Translations under genes and position numbers: made by a program
Shown: in pieces, positions 10,149 through 22,079 of the stretch
How positions within the stretch are numbered: position 1 is the stretch's first letter
Layout: the number at the start of each line of letters is the position of its first letter
Notes under the pieces: generated by a model
What the model was told of the DNA's origin: nothing
What the model saw: only the letters and a program-made list of their open reading frames with translations
Database searches by the model: none
Origin: Anastrepha obliqua
Lineage: Eukaryota; Arthropoda; Insecta; Diptera; Tephritidae
Length of the DNA: 64,000 bases
Assembly (NCBI RefSeq): GCF_027943255.1
Contig: NC_072893.1
Coordinates: 123,379,784 to 123,443,783, forward strand
Direction: 5' to 3'

Positions 10149-13100
10149 CTAATTTTTCGGTGGTGGACGCAGTGCCAAATTTGCCTCGATATCTTTTACG
10201 CTCGCGCTGCGCAGACTCTTCTTATTCAGATTGGGATAAGGTACGCCACCGCCGCGTTTACCGCGCTTACTGCTGGCTGCGTTTGGTCGGCTAACTGCAT
10301 ACTTGTGTCCTCCATGTTGTGGTTCGCGCTCCCGTTCACGCTCATGCTCCCGCTCCCGTTCACGTTCCGCTTTGTAAGTGTGCTGGTAGCCGTAGCCTTC
10401 AGGGTTGTTGTTGAATTTCGGACTGTAGCTGTCGTATTCCAAACCTTTTTGCGACGCTGCGAGTGCCGTATAGACGGGTTTGGCGTGCGCCTCACCCCAA
10501 CTGGCGCTACTCTCTTCATACTTACTTGACAATGGCTCCTTCTTTAGTACGTACTGATAGGGATTCATAATCGGGTAGCCATCATCCGAGACTTGCACAC
10601 TCGCGACAGGGTTCGCACTCTTCTCATCGGACGACTCTGCTGGCTGCGGTGCCGGTTCAGCGAAGTAGCCCGTGTAGCCTTTATAGTCGCCACTTAGTTC
10701 GCTACTCGTCTTCAGTTTGCGATATTCGGCAGCCGCTGCAGCAGCCACAGCTGCGGAAAGGGTGCGCGTCTTTTCCGGTTTGTACGGCAACGAGTTGATG
10801 TCGTGATAGATTTCCGAATTGAAGTAGAGCTTATTCGGTTTGTTGGTAACGCTGGCGCTTAACGAAGATGGGCGCTCGTCGGGTTCCTGTGTAGTCACCA
10901 CATGCGATAAATCGAAATCTTCGATATTCTTAAGCGCGGCTGTGTGATCGAATTGTTCAAAAGTGCCTTTAAGCGGCAGTGTATACGGTTTCGAAATCGT
11001 TTTGACGGTGGCTGTTTGTAGGGGGGCGCGTGTTTTAATCTTATATACAAACTCCACATTCGGCGCCAGTGCCTCGCCTATTTCATGTGGCTGATGTGCG
11101 CCAGCTGGTGAACGATAGCCAGTCTCAGCTTCGGCCTGATAGCGTTGTGTCGATTTTAGTTGATGTTTGGCCGTATGGTGGCGTGCTGAGCTTCCATAAC
11201 CGGATATGTTGGCTTGCGAGGGTGCACGGTGTGAGGCCACAGCTGCTGCTGCAGCGTTGCCACCATCGCCACTAACATATACGGCATTGTGGGGTGGCGT
11301 AGAGCCGGGATATTTAGGACGTACCGTTGTGGAACCGATATGCTTCTCGTCGCCCGGTACGGTCACCATTTTGTAGTATGACTTCTGCTCTTGTGGGGAA
11401 GTAACAATCTTACCCTCCGCCTCAAGCTCTTTCATGTATTTCATCACAGACTTTTCGATCTGTTTCATTATCTCTGCTTTTGGTATCTCTGTTGAGGCAG
11501 AAACACGCAGCTGCTCCGCCTCTGACTCCACTTGCGGTACACCTTGCGCACCAGCCTGATACGCTGGCTGAAAGATATACTTGGTGCGATAATGCCGATC
11601 GACGCCATCGCCGCTAACCGTGTCACCGCCATTGTTGGCTTCGTATGAGTTGACGTTCTCGTCATATACCTCGTACGAACGTGTGACTGGCTCTCTGCTG
11701 TAAGTAGGCGCCGACTGCTGGGGCACACCATTATGTGCATGCACAGCGGTGGACGCTTGACCTTGCTCCGTTTGCGTTTCGAATTGTTGGTGGCTTTCGG
11801 CTGGCTGTTGTGCTTGCTGGATTTGTGCCTGAAATTGTGCACGCAATTGTGCCTCCAGTATTGCCTTGTGATTTCCTTCTAATTCTTGCGTGACATGTTG
11901 CTGTTGCTGTTGCTGTTGTTGTTGCAGCTGTTGTTGCGCCACATTGTAGTATTCGTATTTGATATTGGGTGATGCTGGACTCCCGCGCTCATTCGCCGAC
12001 TCATCACTCGGTTGTGACGATATTTTCGGTGGAGCCTGAACGGCGCTTTCCGTGGACAGAATGCGGATGGGTTCACGTAAACGCGTGCCGTAACGTTGCA
12101 TTTTCATTGCATTCGCCACATATTCCTCAGCAGTCTCGGCATCTTCAAGTGAACCCGACTCATAAGGTCGTGCAGCATTTAAGTTGGTTGTATACTTGGC
12201 GGTGATCTGTGTGTGCACTGGTTCGCTTTCCGGTCGAATAAGGTTCATTTCCAGGTTGCCATAAGGGTAGTCTGTAACGGGGAAAATGTGTTAGTTGAAG
12301 ATCTCGCTAGCTAAATGTTGCCAATTCTGATAAGACAAATAATTATTATACCACACAAGTAGAAGTATTTAGCCTACCTTCTCCATCACTGGCGTAGGCT
12401 CCTCCTCGTCTTTGGGGATTTTTCTCGGTATGGCTAGCGGCAAGTGCTAGTTGATCGGCTACGGCATCAGATTTCGCTGTCACATCTTCGGTGGCCGCTT
12501 TGGCGCTACCTAGAGTCGGTCTGCGACGGCTGTAGCGTCCATTGCTATTTGAGTCGGCTGAGTGAAGCGAAGCTAAGAACTTCACAAAAAGAGAATTTCG
12601 TAAGTCAGAGAGGCTTAATATTATATGTTCGCGAATGAATTTTGGAATATGTGGAATACGACTTTTGTACAGAGGTTAGATTTGAAAATTGACTGCGATT
12701 CACGTGGCTCATGTGGCTTGAATGGCTGTTTGGAATGATTAGTGCTAGGAAATCTATTGTTTCGTATACAAATCACAAACTAGGTTTAGGTATTTTATTT
12801 GGTTTTGTTTTTGGCAGTGAGGTTGGGTTCAAAATGTCTTCGATACATATAGTAATCGTCGATACTACGCGTGCGGTGATTCGACTAAAAGTATCTTTTC
12901 AATTTTTCGCTCCATCCCGGTATTGCTTACGCATTGTTTCGAGGTAGAGGTTCTAGACGGCGTGCTAAGAAGGCCACTTATTTACTCACCCTGCGTCCAG
13001 GGTTATCTGTTTTAAAAAACCTATGTTCAATGCTCTTCAGCATAACTTTCCATTTCACGCCTTTTTTTTCGGATAATTTCCTTCACGAAATTTGCGACGG

Positions 13101-16100
13101 AATTATATTTTTCTTCGTCCATCACCATTTTCTCGATTATTTCTTCAGGTTTTCACCTCTCGCATTTAAAGAAGGTGTGTTCCCCATCATCATACTCAGT
13201 ATTTCCATACATACAGTTTGGTAGCTTCACCTTTCCCATTTGCCACAAATACTAAAGGCACCCATGTCCGCACAAAAATTGTGTGAGGTAATAATTAACC
13301 TCACCGTGCTTTCCTTATACCCTTTTGTTTAGATCGGGTATTAGTCTAGCTGTCCATCTATCGTACCATTCAGAGCTCCATCTTGCTTGCCAAAGTGTAA
13401 GCGTCCGGATTGTACTGGGATTCGTGAGATTTTTGCCTCCCATCTCCGTTTGCGCTCTTGTGCTACAATATCTATAGGGATGGTTCCGTTGATAACTGAA
13501 CACGCCACTTATGCTATTATTCTGTATGAAGAAGGCACTGAGAGCGCAGGTACGTTGCACCGAACTCACATCAACCTTGTAAAGCCGCAGGTGGAAAGCC
13601 ATAGCGACCTTTCCAGAGACTCCCAGTGCGCCTCGTTGCATACCGGTCATGTTTTTTACATAAACAGTCGCACCTAGCATAGTGAACAAGCACTGACTAA
13701 CACAGTGCCCATTATGGGAACAGAAATATGCCTAACTTTCTCTCTTACAGTCTCGCTGAAGCGAGAGATATCTTGACTCTGCGGAGAAGGAGATGTCCTT
13801 GAGGCGTATAAATCAGCGTTCAGCGTTCCCATTGTTTTGGGTTGAAATAACAAACTGGATTAGAAAAGGAGCCTACTAGGAAACCCATATTTTCGTATCC
13901 AAATAAAAAGTGCTCTGCCTCATGCCTGTTGAAGTTGGATGCCATTTTTTCAGAGCGAAATAGTAAACTACTCTGAATAATGACAAACGGAGCTGGCTGC
14001 CACTAGGAAACCCATTAGCTCTGAGCCAACAAACTGAGATAGAGCATGAAAATCAGTGTTCAGCGCACAGAGAGTTTTTTGAAAGGAGGTTACTAGAAAA
14101 TCCATTGTCTCAGATCCAAATATCAAACAGGGCTGAAGTATGCTCCTCGGAGCTGGTTGTCACTAAAAAATCTATTGCGGCGGATTCCAACAACAAGCTG
14201 AGCTGACGCTCAGAGCACAGAGAGTTATTTGCAAGGCGGTCACTATTAAAAGCAGGGGAAGCATTGTCATGAGTCATTTCTATAATAGCCAGGGAGCAAA
14301 CTCATCAAAGGAGAAAAAAGTCACAGAACGTCTTCAATCCACAGAAAAATGGTATCATAGACGAGATCTATCAGTTAACGGGCGTTGTCAAACCCTTGAT
14401 TATATGTCTAAAGAGTTGGATGTTGACAGATCAACCGTCGGTAAACGTTTGCACTCGATGGTTCAGATGGAATGGTCCAGAAAGCAGGTAACTGGGTGCC
14501 ACATGAATTAATTGAAGGAGAGGAATATAGAGAGGCGTTTGGAGACGTATGAGATGCTTCTTGAACTTCAGAAAAGAAAAGATTTTCTGCATCGCATCGT
14601 CACTGGGAATGAAAAATGGATCTATTATGATAAGCGTCGAAAATGTGTGAGCCCGCCAGTTGAACCAGGTCCGTCGACAGCGAAAAAAAATATTCATGCT
14701 TCAAAGGTTATGTTGTGCATCTGGTGGGTTCCGATGGGTGCCATCTATTATGAACTCCCTAAACCAGCTGAAAGAAAAGCGGCCTGAATGGGACGGTAGA
14801 CATGACAAACTGATTTTGCTGCATGACAACGCCAGACCACCCGTTGCTAAATCGGCCCAGCCATATTTAGAGCGACTGAATTGGGAAATCTTGCCCCATC
14901 CGCCGTATGCTCCAGACAGTGCACCTTCGGATTACCAACTGTTGCAATCAATGCAGTCAGCCCTTATTGGAGAGCGGTTCACTTCTTACGAGAGCCTCGC
15001 AAATTGGCTCAATGAATGGATCAAGTCAAAAGAAGTCGAATTTTTCGCCGGAGGAATCCGTATGCTGCCTGAAAGACGCAGTAAAGTTGTAGCTTCCAAT
15101 GGCAGATACTTCACATAATATCATGTTGTATTTAATTGCTTAAATATCAATTGCTTAATAGTACCTTTGGCTAAGAAAGCACGGAAGCTTATTCCTACAG
15201 CCAATATTATATATATATATTTTTTCATACGAAAACTTCCAATACTTCCGTTTGAATAGGTTTCCGTTTTCCGGCCTACTGCAAATCCAATCCCAGCCAA
15301 TTCAGGTTTTCAACTCAACCAATTATTTATATCGCCTCAAAACACAGACCAGAAAATGATCAAAGCTAAAAGAAGTACAAATTTAAAAGGTAAAACTGTG
15401 TGCTTCTGTGTGCAGCGCCAACTCATTGCATCACCAGTGCATCTCACTGTTGCATCATACACCGTATATGTGCGTGTATGTGTGTGACATACGTATGCAT
15501 GTATGTACGTATGTTTGTAAGCGCACAATCGATACCGCCAAGTTCAAGTGATTTGCGCCATACTTTCATCAGCATCAACACACCTTAGACGTGCGTGCCA
15601 CAATGTTATTGACTCTCTGTACAGCGCACACTTCCCAATCATATACCAAAATGGGCAATTAACGCTAATTATGTGCAACAGTTGCAGGCAGTAAGTAGCA
15701 CGTAGCATAGCAGCAGCCAACATTAAACAAAAACAATTATACAAACGACAAAGCAAAATTAAACGAAATGAAAAGAAAAACCAAACAACAAAAAGCCACA
15801 CACACACCCATACACATGCACACACATGAGATGTCATGGTAAAAAGAAAAAAAAAATTAATAAAAATTGGCAAGCTATTGCTACTCAGAGCACTTTCGCT
15901 TTCTTTTTGGCAGCGCACATGCAACAAAGTAGGCGCAAGCGAAGACGCAGGCGCAGCCGAAGACGCTGCGCGGTTCATTCACATCGGCCAGTGGCAAGCA
16001 CCAGCGAATGCAACAGCCAGCATATCACTGAAGTAAATTGTAAATATATTTTTATTTCTTCTTATTATTGTTATTACTTTTCATCTTTGCTTCATGCGCG

Positions 16101-16574
16101 CTGCTACGTCGCTGCCAGACATTATCCTGCTGCGCCCGCTTGGCATCGAGTTTTACAGCAACCAGTTCGACTAGCATTCAATGGCGTCGTAACCTTGTTG
16201 GCATGCACATTGTGTGTATGTATGTCTGTATGCGGTATGCGACACTTTTTGCCAGTACTGTTAGCATGTTGCGGGAATTTATCTTTTCACCAGCTGCTCG
16301 CCATATTTCTTATTTTGCCGAAAAATTTTGTGCTTTTAAAAAAATTTATTCTTTCTGTATATTTCGAGTACTTAGTTCCTTTTTAAGGCATTTCTTATTC
16401 TATATATGTTTTTTGAACAGGAAAACAAAAAATCAAAACTCAACATCTGCACTATCCAATTCCACATTTCCACTTCACTGTCAATGCTGCCACAATTTCA
16501 TATCCAACACTCTTGCGCGTACTTACAACCAACAGTGATAGCAAATAAAAATATTTTGTATTTTGCGCGCACAT
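10149..16574 (-). CDS. secreted Gln/Tyr-rich extracellular protein, 3 exons, 790 residues
   Basis: The exons are 16574-16527, 12579-12378 and 12271-10149, with introns of 3947 and 106 bp. Exon 1 encodes MCAQNTKYFYLLSLLV up to the donor GTAAGT, phase 0. Exon 2 continues FLASLHSADSNSNG, completing a signal peptide with likely cleavage after HSA. The donor at 12377 (GAAG before GTAGGC) joins the acceptor TTACAG in phase 1. The large open frame at 10149-12248 has ATG only at an internal Met, so the upstream exons are needed. The mature chain is low in Cys. It has dibasic sites (SRRRP, QRRGG), a polyQ run near residue 200, Tyr- and Ala-rich stretches, an Arg/Glu/His repeat near 718-735 and a basic tail (SKRGKRGGG). 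It ends at a TAG. I do not recognise the family; a structural protein of cuticle or eggshell fits composition and secretion, which is inference. The acceptor before exon 2 (GTGAAG) is ambiguous by a few codons. Confidence 0.8.
11896..11931 (-). repeat. polyQ-coding trinucleotide run in the secreted gene
   Basis: Minus-strand (CAA/CAG)n coding about twelve glutamines with one leucine (QQQLQQQQQQQQQQ), near residue 200. Such tracts are length-variable in flies. Confidence 0.8.
12580..13050. other. intron 1 of the secreted gene, 3' part
   Basis: No feature recognised apart from the acceptor at 12580-12581, preceded by a TTCTCTTTTTG tract on the minus strand. Confidence 0.4.
13060..13690 (-). 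mobile_element. LINE C-terminal fragment inside intron 1
   Basis: Minus-strand frames read WQARWSSEWYDRWTARLIP, then pieces resembling the usual NFCADMGAF and Cys/His end of R1/Jockey-type polyproteins, down to about 13100. A stop and frameshifts break it. It lies in the same orientation as the host gene. Confidence 0.6.
13860..14240 (+). repeat. degenerate direct repeats
   Basis: A motif of the form CACTAGGAAACCCATT-n-TCTGAGCCAACAAACTGAG recurs in diverged form near 13875, 14000, 14090 and 14160. It is accompanied by repeated CAGCGCACAGAGAGTT blocks at about 14057 and 14213. It directly precedes a mariner remnant, so it may be TE-derived. Confidence 0.5.
14270..15118 (+). mobile_element. 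mariner remnant (third lineage) in intron 1
   Basis: The plus-strand transposase is readable from the linker (DVDRSTVGKRLHSM) through the first catalytic aspartate region (RIVTGNEKWIYYD, where the usual D is N). It continues with LLHDNARPPVAKS, PYAPDSAPSDYQLL and the C-terminal RMLPERRSKVVASNGRYF stop at 15118. The N-terminal helix-turn-helix is missing, and stops and shifts separate the pieces. Confidence 0.85.
15119..16520. other. intron 1 of the secreted gene, 5' part
   Basis: Non-coding, with TA, CA/TG and ATGTATGT microsatellite tracts (15205-15220, 15470-15520, 15795-15830). Open frames here on either strand are low-complexity and unsupported. Confidence 0.4.
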
Positions 16575-16601
16575 TTCTCGATTTCACGGTCTAACGGTAC
16601 A

Positions 16602-16644
16602 AAATGAATTGGTGGTGGCGCTAGCCCGATCGCTGGCTTTTATA
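16602..16644 (-). promoter_or_regulatory. core promoter of the secreted gene: TATA box and initiator
   Basis: Reading the minus strand, TATAAAAG lies at 16644-16637. A TCATTT initiator-like hexamer (A at 16605) lies about 39 bp further on and about 30 bp before the ATG at 16574. The TATA-to-initiator distance is a few bases longer than usual, so the exact start site could be nearer 16613. The position just ahead of a signal-peptide exon supports exon 1. Confidence 0.55.
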
Positions 16645-16659
16645 ATAAAAATTCGGCAA

Positions 16660-17080
16660 TCGTCGTGTGTGTGGCTGCGTTGGAGGTGCCAGGCGGGCTG
16701 GCGGCCGATTGGCAGACTAGTGGATCGTGCTGATTAAAGCATGCTTTGCTGGTCATTTGGCAGCTTTTAAAGCGTTGTTGTTGTGTTTAGTCGTTTAGCA
16801 GGACTGACGGCTGATCGCTTTGAATGTATGTACATATGTATGTATGTAAGAAATAATGTTCGGTTAGAAAGATAGACGTTTGGTGGTAATGAGAAATGAA
16901 AATGAAAACTAGAAAAAAAATATACAATAAAAATAAAAAATTTTAAAATTCAAGAAAGGAAAAAAAACTACAAAAAAAACTTGGCTGCAAAAGAGAAGGA
17001 AAAAAAATATATTTTTAGCCCGCGCAGTTCCATTATACTGCGCATGTAAAGGTGTTGGCAAAAAATCAGCAAACGTGTCC
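16660..17080. other. upstream flank of the secreted gene
   Basis: No coding sequence. It should contain proximal regulatory DNA of the 10149-16574 gene. A TATGTATG microsatellite lies at 16828-16848 and an A-rich stretch at 16910-16990. Confidence 0.3.
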
Positions 17081-17082
17081 AA

Positions 17083-17290
17083 CTTCTTCTTCTTCTTAGC
17101 GTCACAATCCTTGGTGAACCACTGCTTCCTTCACAGCTTTTTGCCATCGTTCTCGATTTACAACTACTTCTCTTAAACACTGCACGCGTATTTTTCTGAC
17201 ATCAGCTTCCACATCTTCTTCAGTGTCCAACAGCCTGCGACTTTATTCCAAAAAAAGTGGTTAGGTTAAATGGCAGCCCTAGCTTAGGGC
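17083..17290 (-). mobile_element. LINE 3' end with (GAA)n tail
   Basis: The minus strand reads the C-terminal motif REVVVNRERWQKAVKEAV, a stop, and then an AAGAAGAAGAAG tail at 17098-17083. The same tail type closes the RTE-like element at 36.93 kb. It is a heavily 5'-truncated copy. Confidence 0.55.
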
Positions 17291-17429
17291 ACACTCTAGC
17301 GCTTAATGCAATGTTAAATGTGGTACCTTATACATCGCGAGCAAAACTGCCGCTGCACGTACCGCAAACAGGCTAAGAGGTTCGGCCTGCAGGCTTGATA
17401 TCACTTACAGACACACAAGTATTTTTAGA

Positions 17430-18370
17430 AACTTTAGGTTCATCCCCCTGACGACGGATCAATGTACACGCTCGCTTACTTCAAGCGAACATTCTTCATC
17501 CACATGTCATCAAGGCAGGAGTGGGCGGTGCTTGGTGAACTTGTTCACGAATGGCTCGTAGTGAGAAGGAAGGATTGATGGAGAAGTATTCAGCGAGGAG
17601 CTCCCCATCGGACTCACGTTAAGGTTACCGAATCACTGCAGTGCGTTCCAAGGAAGGTAGCCGTAATCGAAGAAGCAGCTGGTTGGCTACTCTGGTAGCC
17701 AAGCGGGAATAAAGGTCCTGGGCTCAATGACGGGGCATTCGAAAGTGGTCAGGGAATGCTTGGCTTCATTTTCGATCGCATTCGAATTCTCTGACATAAG
17801 ACTCAGCTGAGTACCTGGTCATAGCGTCATTGCGGTAAAATAAAAGGCGGATGAGCTGGCCAGTCAAGAAACTTGTGAGTTAGTTTACCCGCGAAAGCAG
17901 TGGATTGGGATCCCCTTGATCACATGTGCTCTACTCCTGGAACGATGGACTTCGCATCAGCGAGCCCTGGGCGAGTACACAAACTTGTAAAGTCACGAAA
18001 TCTTTCTGGCCACTTGTGGATCGGAGATCGAGGGATCTTCTGAGGTTGACAAAATCTGAGCGCTCGAATTTCGTGGGTGTCCTCACAAGATACTATCCGC
18101 GAAGTATGCATGCTGTGTGCCTTGGATTTACCTCGAAACCTTGTTGAGTCAGCTGTATAAAGGATGTGGTGGAATCATCTCAGTAACATCTCCATGGCAG
18201 CTCTGCTCTCGCGCGGCTAAGATTTGGGTATTTTGGCTCTCATTTCTTTGTTGCACCTGCTGATATCGCAGGCATTGATATTAAAAACCTGATGAACTGT
18301 ATCAGCAGCCCAAAAAAGTTAACACAATCGTAACTCAGTCATCGTTCGTAATCCACAAATACTCAACCCC
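17430..18370 (+). mobile_element. LINE RNase H / C-terminal fragment, copy A
   Basis: The plus strand reads a decayed RNase H domain (for example AAGWLATLVAKREIKVLGS, then WVPGHS and ADELASQ) and the downstream C-terminal region. It is interrupted by many stops. It aligns for about 500 bp with copy B at 18440-19200 (homologous blocks at 17850 and 18565). This is typical of I/LOA/R1-type LINEs that carry RNase H. Confidence 0.65.
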
Positions 18371-18439
18371 CTCTTCCATTTGTTGATTGCTCTTCTGTCG
18401 TAATCCTTATTTTTTGAACAAAAAGATGCCTCTACCGCG

Positions 18440-19245
18440 TTAGACTCTTCGGACTGCCTTCTTGTAGCTAAGCGCTCTTTTTCCAGTATGGAACTCCCAA
18501 AAACTGATACTTACGTACCAAAATATCGCCAACCTGCTTGCACTCGACATTGCGGGAAACTGTGAGGCGGATGAGCTGACTAGACAAGGGACATGTGAGG
18601 TGATTTCCCCGCGGAGGAGAAAATTGGAATCCCCCTGACTACCTGCAGTCTGCTCCTGGAAAGATGGGCATCGCGCAAACTCAGCGAGCGCTGGGCAAAT
18701 GCACAAACGTGCAAAGTCGCGAAATCCTTCTGGCCACGTGTGGACCGAAGGCGCTCGGGTGAGCAAAATATCAGCTCTCCAATCTAGTGGGTTCTCTCAC
18801 AGGACACAATGCGCGAGGAATGCATGCTGTGAGACTTGGAATCACCTTGAGTCCTTTCTGTGCTGGATGTATGGAGGATGAGGTGGAATCATCTCAGCAC
18901 CTTCTCCTTAGCTGCCCTGCCCTGGCGGGGCTAAGATTCAGGCATCTTGGCTCTTACTTCTTTGCCACGCCTGCTGATATAGCTGGCGCTGACATTAAAA
19001 ATCTGATGAGTTTCATCAGCAGCATTAAGCGGTTGACGCAGACATAGTCATCGTTCATAATCCGCACGCTCCTAACATTCCCATCACCACCTCTCCCCGC
19101 CCTCTCCCTGCACCTCATAGGTCCTTCCCCTCTCCTCACTTCCTTGACAATGGTATCACAAAGGACGAATCCTTCTTCGTCCAAGTGTGCTCACTCCCTG
19201 GGCAACCATACTAACCTAACCTAACCTAACCTAACCTAACCTAAC
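18440..19245 (+). mobile_element. LINE RNase H / C-terminal fragment, copy B, with (CTAAC)7 tail
   Basis: It is better preserved than copy A: NCEADELTRQGTC, then VGSLTGHNARGMHAVRLG-like text and the zinc-knuckle-like CAGCMEDEVESSQHLLLSC near 18870-18910. The protein ends at the TAG near 19047 (SFISSIKRLTQT). The 3' UTR runs to seven perfect CTAAC pentamers at 19211-19245. Copies A and B lie head to tail. Confidence 0.75.
19211..19245 (+). repeat. (CTAAC)7 pentanucleotide array
   Basis: Seven perfect copies of CTAAC; the opposite strand reads (TTAGG)n. It lies at the 3' end of the adjacent LINE copy, so it is most simply the LINE's tail repeat. Confidence 0.9.
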
Positions 19246-19249
19246 CTTG

Positions 19250-20580
19250 CACCCGCTGCCTCCTATCTCGTCGCACTTGACGACTTTAGGTCACACTTGG
19301 TCTGTTATCTAACAGGTACACTACATGTCCCATCTGTTATTCGCCTTTCGATGAACCTCGATATAAGCCAGTGCTTACCAGCATCGGCTTGCCCTTTAAA
19401 CGGAGCTCATTAGAAATAAATCCGTACCTTTTTTCCGCTATTTTGTACACGGTGCAATTTCCGGGAATACACCTGCGATCAACTAGAGCTATGGGAGCTT
19501 GCAGTTTATTGTGCGGTCTGTTTGTCCTACACTCGATAAGTAGTTATACGTGGTAATGGTAATAGATAAAGGTTTGGCCCCACAGCTCGACTTCTTTTAT
19601 TGCTGTTAATTTAGTCGGAATCACGCATCAATGCCTGAGATTTAATGAGAGAGCGTTGGAGTGAAGTCTACCACTTACGCTGCGCTTAGCCTAGAATCAA
19701 TAACAAAAATAAAAAGTGACCCTAGTATCTCTTTGGAGTTTTTGTTGAGAATTTGTTGTTAAGATTGAGGAGAGAGCACTACCCAAATTCAAGGTTCCTC
19801 GAAAGTTGAGTTGTGTTCAGTCTGCTTGCGTTATATTTAGTCTGAAGTTCGCCGTAGAGATGCACCGGTAGAAGCTTTGATAAAAACTCTAGAGAATTTG
19901 TGGCAATGAAAGGCAAAGCTACTATGACGAATATAGAAGCTGACGACTCTAGAGTAAGGAGACGAAATTGATTGCTTTAAAAGTGCCCCAGCCCAAATAT
20001 TTGGTTATGGAAGTCCATCTTATTTTTGAAAAAAAATGGTTAAAGGTAAGAGTAGCTCACAGCACCAAACTCGTTCCATTCGTTTTGCGTAGTTCGGTCT
20101 CCACAGATTTATCTTTAAGTCTTGCGTGCTGCCACATTGAGCGGATGCTCCCTTTTATATGTCACCTTCCGGATACATCCATTAGCTTCTCTAGAGTCTT
20201 GAGAAGAAGCGCGTAAGGGTTTTAAGACTTGAATTCTTTTAACTTCACATGGGCATAAAGACTACTGGTTCTTAGTAAACTCATCAGTGAAATCAGCAAG
20301 GCTTAGGCATGCCATTTCGCCCTTGGAACAGAAGAATAAAAGAATCAGGGCTAGTTTTGTCTGCGTATGCTGGGGATTGGGTGCTCTAGAGGATGTCTAT
20401 CATTTGTCAACTGTGCTGTTAGGTTTCTGATTGGAATTCATAGTATATGACCGACCTTTCGGGAGAATATTTCATAGTCGATTTGGTGGTTTCTTTATGA
20501 TTTGATTAAAGATTTATACACATCCTGGCAATCTTGATAAAAAAACTCCCGAAACAATTGCCAGGTAACGCACTAAGTCA
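19250..20580. other. no gene seen
   Basis: Moderately GC-balanced, unlike the AT-rich intergenic DNA elsewhere, which suggests further decayed transposon sequence. I recognise no motif on either strand. Confidence 0.3.
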
Positions 20581-20599
20581 ACTGATTTGAATTCTGTTT

Positions 20600-21690
20600 T
20601 TTTTTTGCTGGGTTGCCACATCTGTGATTAGCATACCTACCAAAATTGTATCGCCACATACAACGAGTTTGCATTAAATTTTGCGTTAAAAATGGATTCA
20701 ATGATGTGAAAACCTTTGAAATGTTGGGAAACTGTTTCGGCAATGATACTTTAAAGAAAATAGACGTTTGCGTGTGGCATGAAGGCTTCAGAAGAAATCG
20801 GGAGCCTATCGAAGAAGACGAACGTAGAGGCAGTCCGTTGACATCGAAAGCGGATGAAAACTTCAATAAAGTGAAAGAAAAATTGATAAATAGCCGCAAA
20901 TCAATCAACAATCATCAGAGAGCTTGCAGAGCACTTGAACATTGCTTATGCATCCGTTCAGGATATTGTAGTTAATTTGAGTTTGCTACAAAGTTGGTCG
21001 GTCCCAAAGGAACTGAATTTCATGCAGAGAAGGGACCGCATTCATATATAGTAAAATACATGATTTCCAAGGCTTAATTCGACGCAACATCCATCAAATG
21101 CATCTTTACTGGGGACGAGATGTGGGTTAATGAGTACGACATGAGGCGAGTGAGTGGAGAGCTACGATTGAACCAAGACCAAAAAAAAACCACGTCGTTT
21201 TCCGTCGAACAAGAAAGTGATGCTTATGGTTTTTATGAATTACAACGACATTGAAGGCCACGAATTTTCGCCAAGGTTAGACAGTTAATATGGATTTTAT
21301 TTGAGCGTTATGAAGAAGGCGTTGACGTGAAGTGATTCGCCCAAAAAAGGATGTATTTGTGGGAAAACAACTCGTAAATTTTGCAACATGATAACGCATC
21401 GTCTCACAGTTCCATCATTATTCGTGAATTTTCGAGCAAGAACAAAACGAATACCAGGCAAAAGCCAACGAGTTCTGCTGCTATGGCTCACTGCGATTTC
21501 TCTTCCGTTTGATCGATCCAAACCTACTATGGGGAACGAAAGGAAGTAGTGAACATTTGAAGACCGAAAATAGAGTTCCAGAAAGGTTTCGAGAGTTGGA
21601 TCGAATGCTGGCATGAATGCCTTGCAGTTGATGGGGAGTACTTTGAAGACGATAATATCACTTTTGAGAAATGAATTTTTCTTTTAAATT
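20600..21690 (+). mobile_element. mariner copy (fourth lineage), dead
   Basis: The plus strand starts with IQRVCIKFCVKNGFNDVKTF near 20655, with HTH text FEMLGNCFGNDTLKK. It continues to the first catalytic block FTGDEMWVNEYD near 21110, QHDNASSHSS near 21385, and a C-terminus near 21675 (DGEYFEDDNITFEK). Frames change repeatedly and stops are present. Confidence 0.85.
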
Positions 21691-22079
21691 TTCTAAGTTT
21701 ACTTAGTGATTTTTTCGTTCAAGGTGGTAAGTACTCGTAACCTGTACTTTTGGTTTGGTTGAAGAGTCACTGCTATGTTTTTCTCAATTTCAAAGTCTTA
21801 TGACTTCTTTTATTCAGCGAAAGCGTCTTCGGGTAGGAAACCGTTCAACGACCAACGTTAAGTTCAGGTTTCTACCGATGCATCCAGCGCACCGAGAAGA
21901 AGAGCCTAAGCTTTAAGGATTATAAGTGCTCTGAATAATAGAATGTTTGTTGCACCCTAAACAAAGTTGAAAGATAATCAAAATTGTAGCATTTTGAATA
22001 AATGGATTTGTAAATACAGGGTTTGCCATCACGTTTTTGACATATTTTTTTGAAATGATTTGAAATTTGAATAGGTCGA

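Noticed and set aside
15826..16538. Plus-strand frames of 186 and 156 codons overlapping the first intron of the secreted gene
   Set aside because: Low-complexity, no homology, no matching splice or start context, and they run across the promoter-side intron of a well-supported minus-strand gene.
19211..19245. True telomere or interstitial telomere
   Set aside because: Only seven units, single-strand orientation, at a LINE 3' end, with ordinary DNA on both sides.
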